DNA of 64,000 nt from NCBI GenBank assembly GCA_905250125.1, contig CAJNOL010000001.1, forward strand, positions 1-64,000. Reading direction: 5' to 3'. How positions within the stretch are numbered: position 1 is the stretch's first letter; the number at the start of each line of letters is the position of its first letter. The stretch comes from Rotaria sordida (taxonomy: Eukaryota; Rotifera; Eurotatoria; Philodinida; Philodinidae). Under the pieces are notes generated by a model. It saw nothing but the letters and a program-made list of their open reading frames with translations. It was not told the origin of the DNA and ran no database searches. Positions 12,549 through 21,810 of this stretch are shown here, piece by piece. The position numbers and the translations under genes were made by a program.

Positions 12549-13103
12549 TTAATTTTTACTGATACATTTTTCAACTAAATTCCAATATTGATTAGCTTTT
12601 CCTTCATACTTATTAAAATGTATATCTTTTGCTGCTTCATCAAATGTACGCATGCGAAGACTATATTCAAATTGAGGATGCGAACGAAATTTTTCTGCTT
12701 CATCATTCGTCATCGGTCCACCTTGATATACAAGTGTTTGTTTTGATGCATCTGAAAGACGATTATAATAATCTTTATCAATATGAGTTAAATAGCGTTT
12801 AGCATTAACATGATTTTCAACAAGATAACATATACGTTCTGACAAACCAACCTTTTTACGAAGATATTCAGCACCAATATGTTCATGTCGTAGAACACCT
12901 AAATTACCCATAAGATCTTCTTGTTTTTCACCTAATAAATGGCCAATATCATGAAGAAATGCAGCTACAATCAATTCATTATCGTTTGGAGCATATTGTT
13001 CAGCAAAAAATGCGGCTTGTAAAGCATGCTCATACTGAGTTACAGGCTCACCGTAATATCCATTTCCTCCATATTTTTCATATAATAATCGAAGTTTCTC
13101 CAT
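12549..13103 (-). CDS. HD-domain diiron oxygenase, PhnZ/TmpB-like
   Basis: A single uninterrupted exon of 184 residues. The family fold is an HD domain carrying a mixed-valence diiron centre; characterised members (PhnZ, TmpB, myo-inositol oxygenase relatives) oxidise alpha-hydroxy-phosphonates or similar C-H bonds rather than hydrolysing phosphoesters. Seen: His26 (EPVTQYEHALQ), His51-Asp52 (LHDIGH), His75 (RHEHIGA), His98 (ENHVNAKRYL) and Asp155 (MRTFDEAAK), spaced like the six PhnZ metal ligands, plus the QGGPM motif (127-131) shared by this group. Length matches bacterial PhnZ (about 190). The true substrate cannot be told from sequence. It lies 191 bases downstream of ATG5 on the same strand. 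Lack of introns, while most neighbours have them, together with a mainly bacterial family makes horizontal origin plausible, but that is inference. Confidence 0.85.
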   Translation of the reverse strand: MEKLRLLYEKYGGNGYYGEPVTQYEHALQAAFFAEQYAPNDNELIVAAFLHDIGHLLGEKQEDLMGNLGVLRHEHIGAEYLRKKVGLSERICYLVENHVNAKRYLTHIDKDYYNRLSDASKQTLVYQGGPMTNDEAEKFRSHPQFEYSLRMRTFDEAAKDIHFNKYEGKANQYWNLVEKCISKN

Positions 13104-13294
13104 TTCTTATCTTATTACAATGCATCAAAAATACAGGGACGCCAACACACATACACATACACTCATATAAATATATATATATATATATTTAGACAATCGC
13201 AAAGATAAAATGACAAAAGAAAAAAAAACAGATGAAGTCAATATATAAATGATTAGAATGACAAAGAAAAACATCAGTAAGTTAAGTTTCTTCA

Positions 13295-14218
13295 TTAACG
13301 CATCTGATTTTCAATAAGACATATATGAAGAAAATTATCTGGATATGAAAAATATTCACTAAGCCATTGTATTGGTGAATGAAGTGGTGGTTGTACACCA
13401 TGTATAATAACACGATAATTTTCAATATTATTATTTAAAATTTTTTTTTCATTAGCTAATTTCTCACATTGTACTTCATGATTTAATGTATATTGTAATA
13501 AATCATATAATGTCATCCATTTATTTTGTTCAATATCATATGGTGAAAATAATTTTTGCATAAATGGTTTATCTAATATATATATACGAAATGGTATATA
13601 ACGAAAATATTGTAAATTATCTGTATAAGACATTAATTTTATATTTATATTCCAAAATGCTTCATATTTATCTTGTAATAATGAATTCCATAATTGTTTA
13701 TGATCACGTTTTTGCATATCACCAATTATTTGTCCTTTATGTTTAAGTGCATCGGCTTCTTTTAATGTTGTCATATAATGTGCTTCAATTGATTCTATAT
13801 CTGGAAAACGTATTAATTCATTTTCAGGAAATTTACTTAAATGAACTATGATTTGCCATGGTAAATGAGATACTGATGATGATGATGATAGCGATGATGT
13901 ATATAAATCATATAAGAGACCAATTGGATAATGCCATTTAAGTGGAATACTTTCATATTCAAGCCATAAGTTATTAAGATTTATACTATTAGTTTGATCA
14001 TTTAAATTTCCTTTATAATATGTTGAATAATAACGAAAAATTTTTTCAATTATACATGGAAAATAAGAATGACGTGAAAGCATTAAATAAAGTGGTTCTG
14101 GTGATTCAGAACGATTTACTTTACTCATATCTTCATCAGATAATATAAAACATATTGGTAAACGTGATTGCCATAATTCACGTGTAATATCTTTATCATC
14201 TATTGAAGAAGTACTCAT
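13295..14218 (-). CDS. ATG5: Autophagy protein ATG5
   Basis: A single-exon gene of 307 residues (human 275). ATG5 is conjugated by ATG7/ATG10 to ATG12 and with ATG16 forms the E3-like complex that lipidates ATG8/LC3. Seen: N-terminal ELWQSRLPICF (about residues 14-24), SRHSYFP, the central KWHYPIGLLYDLY block of the first ubiquitin-like fold, the EADALKHK motif whose first lysine (about 159) corresponds to the ATG12 acceptor lysine (human Lys130), MQKRDHKQLWNSL in the helical region, and RYIPFRIY opening the second ubiquitin-like fold. A Ser-rich insertion (about 108-118) accounts for some of the extra length. On the minus strand a poly-T tract ends in AG directly before the ATG, so the mRNA probably begins with a spliced leader or a separate 5'UTR exon. 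Confidence 0.95.
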   Translation of the reverse strand: MSTSSIDDKDITRELWQSRLPICFILSDEDMSKVNRSESPEPLYLMLSRHSYFPCIIEKIFRYYSTYYKGNLNDQTNSINLNNLWLEYESIPLKWHYPIGLLYDLYTSSLSSSSSVSHLPWQIIVHLSKFPENELIRFPDIESIEAHYMTTLKEADALKHKGQIIGDMQKRDHKQLWNSLLQDKYEAFWNINIKLMSYTDNLQYFRYIPFRIYILDKPFMQKLFSPYDIEQNKWMTLYDLLQYTLNHEVQCEKLANEKKILNNNIENYRVIIHGVQPPLHSPIQWLSEYFSYPDNFLHICLIENQMR

Positions 14219-15450
14219 CTAAAAAAAAAAATTTTTTTTTAAAAAGTTTATCTTAGAATAAATTAATTAAATTAATGAAAAAAAAACCAATCATTTATTT
14301 TCTTATTTTAGTTATTTCAATAAGATATCAATGATAAATGAAATGTAAAATTTAAATCGTCTTCTTTGTTTAAGACAACATAATTATAGTAATCAGTTAA
14401 TGATTGATTAGTTGTTTCTATGTTTATCAATACAATTTTATGATTTATTTTGTTTGTAAGTTTCATGATATTAGCCAATTAATAACAACATCAATATGCT
14501 ATAAACATCTGATATGTTCATAGACATAATTAGCTAAATAGTATTAATAAGATTAAACTTATAGATACAAAAAGAAGCATTAAGTTGAAAAAAGTATTTG
14601 ATATATACATATATATATATATATATATAGTTATCAATAAGCATATGGTAATCATCCATTACAATAGCATACACTTTCATCTATGATAATCATACATTAG
14701 TTAACTATTTTCGTTTTTTATTGTTTGAAGTAATTAAGTGATCAATGTATACATATACATCATTTTCATGATAGGTCAATTCATATTACTCCTTTGAATA
14801 GATTGCATCGTTGTTCTATTTATTATATTCTTAATACGTATAATAAACAAAAGTTATAACTTCGATTGTAGTGATATATTTTAATCATGTCGTATTACCT
14901 CTTGCATATCTTGTGAATGATACATTGACATTTGAATTGATCAATGTCGCCTAATGTATACATTCGATCAATCATTTTCCATATACATTAATCGTGATCA
15001 AATCATATTGATAATAAATCTTTTCATATCTAAAATACGAAAGAACAACAGAGCTGTACTTTCTTTTAAACCATTTTTATAACTCAATGATGGAAAAAAA
15101 ACTCATTATGAAATCAATATATTCTTTAAAATGCATTTAAAATTTAATATCTGTTTTTTTTTGCTCAACTTGAAAAGCACCATGAGAATAGATCAAATTT
15201 TTTGTTTGTTTTCAATCCATTAACATATTTCCTCAGATACATAAACACAACAAATCGAACACCTGAGTTATTTACCAGACAAAAAGAAATGCAAAAAAAA
15301 AACAAACAGTTGAAGACAATGACATAGTATGAAAATATTCGTTCATTACACAAAAATTTTCAGTGAGACAAAGAAAAGATTATACTAATCTACACAACAA
15401 GAAAAAAACTCTCTCTTTTTTTTTTTGATTCACTGATTTCAGAACATATT
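14219..15450. other. Spacer between ATG5 and the dystroglycan-like gene
   Basis: AT-rich non-coding DNA with an (AT)n run near 14605-14630. No gene or long repeat recognised. Confidence 0.5.
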
Positions 15451-16990
15451 TCAAAATGACGGTCTTTCTAATTCATTTTGTTCTTGTTGATCATTAAATG
15501 GTGCTTTTTCAATACGCATAACCAATGGTGTATGTGTTTGTTCAATTTTTTCTTCAAGTTCTTCGGCAAATACAACAGGAATGCCTATAAACAAAAAAAA
15601 AAAAGATTTTTTTTTTAATTGAAATTCAAAAAAAAAAAAAAAAATTTTACCTTTTGAAATAAATTGTTTTTGATCATGATATCGATATTTTTTTTTATAA
15701 AATTCATGTTGTTGCTTATGTTTTCGATATGAATAATGTTGATATAAATGTTTATTATTCGGACTACCAGATGGTCCACTTGGTAAAAGTAATGTTGATG
15801 ATGATGATGAACGACGATTACAACAAAGACAACATGCAATTATAGCACATATAAATAAGCCGATAGCAATTATTGACAATGGTACAATAACGAGTGGTTG
15901 ATAAAATTGTTTAAGAAGAATAAGATTATTAAATGATGTTACTGTTCGATTATGTTTTATTGAATTATCATTTAATAATCTTGGTCGTATTGTTAATTCA
16001 GTTTTTTTTATTTCAATTATTGGACTTATCATTGCTGTTATTGATGGTGACGGTGGTGATGGTGATGGTGATGGTGTTGTTGTTGTTACTGTTGTTGTTG
16101 TTGTTATTGTTGTTGTTAATTTATAAAATCGTATAATAGATATTTCAATTAATGGTAAAGGAAACAAAGGTATTAATTCCAAACGTCTTGAATAATAACG
16201 ATCAATAAGTGTTTTTAATTGATATGTTATATTTGTTGAGAAATATAAATCACATGAAAAATAAACTTTTATCATAGAACCATTTATTTTATGTATGGTT
16301 AATAATGATTCACTTAAATTAAGTGCTAATGATAATGTTCGAATAATAAAATAACGATTTAATAATGAATTCTTATAATTTGTTGATGAAATATTAAATA
16401 AAGCAAGAAGGAGATGATTTGATGGATAAAATAAAGATGATGATGGAGTAAAATTAAAATTTAATTTTAATTCAATTAAATTATTAAGATCTATTGTTTT
16501 TTATTTTTGAATAAAAGAATTTTTATTTTATAGAATTAATTAATAATATAAATATTTACCTGAATATGAATTATTATTGAATTGTTGAAATTGTATTAAA
16601 AATGGACCTGAATAATCTCCATATAATGGTAAAGCAAATATAGTTCCATTCTCAATAGCAAACCATAATTTATCTTGTGGTTCAGTACTAATGACGCGTG
16701 CATTATTAATATTCAATGATCGTTGATAGAGTTTATTATAATCAACATTAGCTGTAAATTCCTAGAAGAAGAAGAAGAAAGAAAAAGAAAACATCTATCA
16801 TTGTCATTTATAATCGACATTAAGTTTTACTAATGTTGATGACGAAAACGTGTGACGACGTTGATGATAATTATTATTATTAACCTAGAAATCTAAAGAA
16901 TAGACAATAAATGAATATAGAATGTATTCTTACCGTTTCCGCTATTGACAGATATGAAATGAAGAATAATATGAAACTTTGAACTAACAT
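15451..16990 (-). CDS. Dystroglycan-like single-pass membrane protein
   Basis: Four exons: 16934-16990, 16560-16761, 15651-16490, 15451-15584; 410 residues. Seen: a signal peptide in exon 1 (about residues 1-17), an ectodomain with several N-glycosylation sites and a DKLWFAIENGT segment resembling the cadherin-like domain of dystroglycan and sarcoglycan, a Thr/Pro/Ser-rich mucin-like stalk (about 212-238), one membrane span (about 286-310) followed by a CCLCC cluster, and a cytoplasmic KGIPVVFAEELEE motif matching beta-dystroglycan KGVPIIFADELDD, then an EKAP block also found in dystroglycan. Dystroglycan links the extracellular matrix to dystrophin. The tail stops about 45 residues after the FAEEL motif and lacks the terminal PPPY that binds dystrophin, and the ectodomain is far shorter than human DAG1 (895). 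So it is a reduced paralogue or divergent relative. Confidence 0.7.
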
Positions 16991-19161
16991 GATCTTAGCT
17001 TTTATTATATTAATGGTCACCGTTTTGGCCAACAACGTGCATCAACCATGATCATTGTATGTATTTGAGAAGTGATATACATAGGCCTTTCTTTTTCTCT
17101 TCTTTCTCTTTCTCTTTCTCTTCTTTTCTCTTTTCCTCTTCTTCTTCTTTTTTTTACTCGCTGTTTGTACTACACATACACTGACTTAACAGATAAATGT
17201 TCAGGAGAATGATGAATATGTTACTACAGTCGCCGTTGTATTATTATTATTATTAGCACGATTTTTTCTTCGTCTTTATTCGATGCATTCTCATTTTGTA
17301 GTGTCTATTGTTGTTGTTATCATTGTTGTTCTGGCTTGATTGTTATCATTTGTTATTCGTAAAGAGAAACGAGAGAATATCGTTAATGGTAAGAAGGACT
17401 GCTCTTTTCTTTTTCTTTTTCTTTTCCTCTTTTTTTTTTCTCTCTTCTGGTTTAGATTATTAAGGTTGTTAGCAGAATGAAAATGCTAAAAACAGAGAAA
17501 AAAAAAGAGAGAAAGAAACAGAAAGAAAAAAAGAATGAGTCAAACGAAAAGAATGGAAATGGTGATCGAGCGGTCAGTCAGATGGGGATCACGATAAAGA
17601 ATATGGGCGCGGCGAATGACCCGACGTGGTGTCGTGAAATGTAAACTTGATAAAACGGAAGAGAAAGAAGACATTGAATGACTTGATGAATGCCTATATA
17701 TGCAATGTATAACATCACCCGCCTCCGTGTCTTTTTCTTTTCTAATGTGGTAACTATAGGTCACTTTAGAAAAGAGACTAAAATGATATCTTAAATGTCT
17801 TTGTCAATTCACTCGATGATTTACTCCACCCTTATATTATATTGAAATAGAAAAAAATTGCTTTTGACCTTATCAAGTAATATACAATCAATGTATACCC
17901 CCCAGAAAGAGATTCAATTTGAAATCATTTTTATGTAATCATTTCTTTTCTTTGCCCAAAGACTAAATGAATACACTCGAAATACTACTTCGATTTCTTT
18001 TGTTTCTTTTCCGTCATTATATTACACGTATTTCTCGCCTTTTTGACGTTAAAATGCATTCAGAGAGTATCGTAATTGAACATAATGATGACGCATAGAT
18101 GTGAACACGTCATTTCTATTGATAAGTTGACGATTATACAACAATTATCTATTTACATTCGTATGTTTTCGATGAGAATGTCCCTTGGTCTATATGCTCC
18201 TGGTCAAAGCACACGAGTAACACATTTTCACACAAATCGTCATGAGAATATATACATTTATACACATATACATATATATATATATATCTATATGTGCATA
18301 TGCGTCTACGCCTTAGGGTGTCTCTTCTCACGCGTAATCGGAAGCAGATGATATCATAAAAAGCCGTCTTAACTTATTCTCTCGTGTATAAATGAAAGAA
18401 AAAAAAAATTTGCAAATCTCTGTGGATATTAAAGTATCGCCTCATTTAGTTGGATATAAGATTTGTCCTGATTTGTAACATAATTAGTGATGATTTATGA
18501 ATAAGAAAAATTATATTCGATTGTCTTTCATCTGTCTATCATAATTGTTTAGATCTTGTATTTCAAAAAATGTATAGAACCCAGAAATAGGGAATATACA
18601 CACTTAAATAACATATGTTTTACATAACTCTAACAAATTAATCGTGTGCATGATCAATTAAGATAGCAATTGTCTCAGTCAATAACGATAGAAACGCAAA
18701 ATAAATTCCAGCTAATGTTTGCACTAGAATCAAGGAGAGGTGGGTATAAACTAAATAACTCGACAGCAGTAATAGATACTGACCTACACTTTTCAGCCAT
18801 AGAAAGAGGAAAATTTCGGACGCCTTTTTATCTGATACTACTTCAAATAGCATCATTTCACATCCTATCATTTTTGCAAAATATTCCAAAAAGGAAAGAA
18901 TATATGAAAATAATGATTCGTTTCAAGGAAATTTTAATAACAGGTCGTAAAATCAATAGAATTCTATATAATTTGACCAAATAAGTTTGCTCAATATTGA
19001 GATATGAGAAAATCATCACTTCACATATGCTTTGAACTATACATCCGAAGTCCTTCTATCTAAAGCACATATCGAAATCAAAATGAAACATGATTTTCAT
19101 GCACTTTTTTTTTCAATATTTTGCAAAGATGATTGATTTTAATATAATTTTGTCTTATATA
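16991..19161. other. Intergenic region upstream of the dystroglycan-like gene
   Basis: No gene recognised. It contains pyrimidine-rich tracts (CTTTT and TTCTC runs, 17090-17160 and 17400-17450), an (AT)n stretch near 18250-18290, and otherwise AT-rich sequence. Open frames of 60-100 codons here have no family resemblance. Confidence 0.5.
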
Positions 19162-20051
19162 CAAGGCGTTTCAAAAGTCCTACCGAAAAAAGAAACGCGA
19201 ATACCTTCTCAGCAATACAAGAGATTTAAGTTTTTTTTAACCGTTTGATTACGTATTCATTAAAGTTTTCATATAAAATGCGCGTGTCTACAAAAGTCAG
19301 AATTAAAATAGTTTTACTGATGATCAAATTCGAGTCAGTTACAGTATAAAACGAAAGCTGCAAATCGAATTCGGCAAAAACACATCAACTAAATCTTATA
19401 TTAGAATCACATTTCAGCGATTTTATGAAACTTGTACTGTCGAAAATTAATTATGTTCTGGAAGATCTATAGCAATTACTGAAGAAAAAGTCAATGAAGT
19501 TAAGAATGCTTTTGAAAATGAATTAAAATCACGTATTCGCTCTATTGCATAAGTTTACTCATTACCACCACCAACAACATACCCGATTATAATGAAACGT
19601 TTCTAATTAAAGCCATACAGAGTACAATTTATTCAACAGTTCAACGAAGAAAAGTTATATTGATCGAACACTCGATCCTAGCTCATTTATTTAAGCGTCA
19701 TTGATTTTATCGACTTTTTCTTCAGTATTTACTCTACGGTTATCGATTTTTGACAGTACTCATTTCACAAAATCGCTAGAATATGTTGCTAATGCAATGT
19801 TTAATTGGTATATTTTTTCTAAAATTAAATTTCTAGTTATCGTTTTACAATACTGGCTTATTTAAATTTGATCATGAGTAAAACTATTATCATTCTAACT
19901 TCTTTAAGTGTAGACATTTTATCGGAAATATATTGAATAAAACTTTAGTATATATATATGATCAAACTATAAAAACAAAAATATTAACATCTCTTGAATT
20001 ACTGAAGAGTCATTCGCCTTTTTCTTTCGTTTGAATTTTTAGAACATCCTT
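19162..20051 (+). mobile_element. Degenerate mariner/Tc1-type DNA transposon
   Basis: An 890-base element bounded by imperfect terminal inverted repeats of about 75 bases: left CAAGGCGTTTCAAAAG...GCGAATACC...CAAGAGAT, right the inverse of ATCTCTTGAA...CATTCGCC...AGAACATCCTT. Both ends abut TA (19160-19161 and 20052-20053), the target duplication of this superfamily. Inside is a broken piece of the transposase N-terminal helix-turn-helix region. The catalytic part is absent or unrecognisable, so it cannot move by itself. Confidence 0.75.
19352..19659 (+). pseudogene. Mariner-type transposase fragment, stop- and frame-disrupted
   Basis: Translation gives IEFGKNTSTKSY and RFYETCTVE up to a stop, then after a frame shift SGRSIAITEEKVNEVKNAF, and further on LKPYRVQFIQQFNEEK. 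These match in order the pattern of the N-terminal DNA-binding region of mariner-like transposases (GKN.PT...I....FLETG.V....SGRP......E.VE.V...F and L.PYK.Q..Q.L). At least two stops and frame changes separate them. The DDE/D catalytic domain is missing. Confidence 0.7.
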
Positions 20052-20499
20052 TAATATCAGATAAGCAGGCTTTCGGAATTCTCCTCTTTCGATTGCTAGA
20101 AACCGCAGATTACTATCTATTGTCATTGTCGAGCTATTGAGTTTACTTAAGAGTTCATTAGGTTCGAAATTTTCGTACCCGGCTGGCGGAAAATTTTCAG
20201 ACTCGGATCTGGGACTAACCCAACGAGCTCTAGCTTACACTCGCTTCTCTTTAATTCTAATGCGAACATTAATAAAAATAATGTGTTTCTATTCTGAAAA
20301 AGAACAAGATAAAAACATGAGAACTGTGTGCATATTTATCTTTAAAAAAAATCAGGTTGCTAAATTAAATGAATATGTCAAGAAAAAAAACATGGTCTAC
20401 TTTTTGACAGTTTCGTCTAATCACTGTCATCAGTAAGTACACAAGGGAAAATCTTAGAGAAACAAAAAAAAGTGTAACATTTTTTTTTCAGTCAAATAA
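20052..20499. other. Spacer between the transposon remnant and the OCIA-domain gene
   Basis: A 99-codon plus-strand open frame (20137-20436) has no recognisable domain, and its start lies in a locally GC-richer patch. I do not support it as a gene. Confidence 0.4.
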
Positions 20500-21009
20500 T
20501 CATTTAGTCGTATCATAAATTGGATCACCATACTGATTAACACCGACTGGAAGTGTATGCGTATCAAATTCAACTGGATCAGGTAGAAATACAACAGCTT
20601 CACTAGGATCTTTTGATTTTCTTGACATATATGATTGAGGCTGTTGTTGTTGTTGTTGTTGTTCATCAGAATTAACAGATTCATGTCGAGCTTCAACACC
20701 ACGAATTGCATATGCTAGATTACTATTTGGAATTTGTGTAAGAATTTTATTTCGACAAGTTGGTGCATATGATATCTTGCCAAGAAGATAACCAGTAAAT
20801 AGACTTGCACCAAGTTTAATCCATCTTCCTTGTGGTTTTATTAAATTTCTTGACATAGCATATTGTGTTGCAAAAAAAGCCGTAAGACCTAATGGTATAC
20901 TACGATAAATAAGTGATTCTCGTTCACATTCAGCTAATATACGTTTTTCATCATTATCAAGTTGTGTTGGTGGCGTGGGTGGATTTGGTTGATCTGTTGC
21001 ACGAGACAT
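20500..21009 (-). CDS. OCIA domain-containing protein (OCIAD1/Asrij-like)
   Basis: A single exon of 169 residues. OCIAD proteins are small mitochondrial/endosomal membrane proteins; OCIAD1 and fly Asrij affect respiratory-complex assembly and stem-cell signalling. Seen: the OCIA domain (about residues 18-105) with the hallmark ILAECERESLIYRSIPLG, FFATQYAMSRN, LFTGYLLGKISY and TCRNKI blocks, which include two short hydrophobic helices. A seven-Gln tract follows near residue 117, then a polar tail ending in GVNQYGDPIYDTTK. An acceptor-like TTGTAG lies 26 bases upstream of the ATG, and the MRGBP-like gene ends 171 bases upstream on the same strand. OCIAD1 and OCIAD2 cannot be separated here. Confidence 0.88.
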   Translation of the reverse strand: MSRATDQPNPPTPPTQLDNDEKRILAECERESLIYRSIPLGLTAFFATQYAMSRNLIKPQGRWIKLGASLFTGYLLGKISYAPTCRNKILTQIPNSNLAYAIRGVEARHESVNSDEQQQQQQQPQSYMSRKSKDPSEAVVFLPDPVEFDTHTLPVGVNQYGDPIYDTTK

Positions 21010-21180
21010 AATTAAGATGTATATTTATTGATTTCTACAATATAAATTTATTAGAATAACAGATCATTGTTTATATCTATATAATTGATATTTTTATTTT
21101 TTATTTTTATTTCGTTCTATTTCTTTTTTTTTTTGTTTTGTGAAAAAGAAAAAATATTATATACAATATTTGGAATAATT

Positions 21181-21810
21181 CTATTTTTGTCCTCGTAAAC
21201 GTGTACCAATGGAATCATTATTAGGTATTGATCGTGTTGATATTCGAGATGAATCTTTAATAGATTTTCGTTTTTCAACTTTTGTTTGTTGCTGTTGTTG
21301 TTCTTCATCTTTTGTTTGTGTATTATTTTTTTGTCGACTACTACGACGATTAATATCATTATTAGTTGTAATTGATGATGGTGATGTTGGACGTTTTCGT
21401 GTTTTAGTTAAAGATTGAGGTGTTGTTGGTATTGGTGTTGTTTCAAGTTTATTTGATGGATCTTTTTCAGATTGTTGTTGTTGTTGTTGTTGTTGTTCAA
21501 TATCACCGGGGTTCCATTGAAAATCATGATCATTTGATTCAGGTAATTCTGGATTATCAAAAACACTTTCATCATATCTATTTTAATCAAAATAAAAAAA
21601 TTTTTTTTTGAAAAAAAGAAAATTTTGTTTTTTTTTATACAATGTACGAAGATGATCAACCATTTCCTTGAATGAAAAAGTAGGTGGAATGCTAGATTGA
21701 TTAAGACGTTTCCATAATAGAAGATAAAAAATTCCTTTCGGTAAAACATGTTCAGACATTGTTGATAGATGATAAAGAAGATCAATTTCAGATTCAATTG
21801 ATAATGGCAT
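21181..21810 (-). CDS. MRGBP/Eaf7-like NuA4 subunit (probable)
   Basis: Two exons, 21641-21810 and 21181-21577, give 188 residues (human MRGBP 204). Eaf7/MRGBP belongs to the NuA4/Tip60 histone acetyltransferase complex and binds MRG15. Seen: an N-terminal about 75-residue segment with the family pattern (E.DLLYHL, PKGIFYLLLWKRL, FSFKEMVDHLRTLYDE, then LPESNDHDFQW), followed by a basic, Gln/Ser/Thr-rich tail with a nine-Gln run and an RKRPTSPSS patch. The spliced junction restores LRTLYDESVF. The match to Eaf7 is by pattern rather than strong identity, so the name is tentative; no competing family came to mind. Confidence 0.55.

Noticed and set aside
15933..16136. Leu-rich plus-strand frame and His-rich minus-strand frame
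   Set aside because: Shadow frames of the repetitive Thr/Pro stalk and Ser codons of the dystroglycan-like gene.
20137..20436. 99-codon plus-strand open frame
   Set aside because: Low-complexity Lys/Phe-rich end and no recognised motif; it lies between a dead transposon and a gene 3' end.
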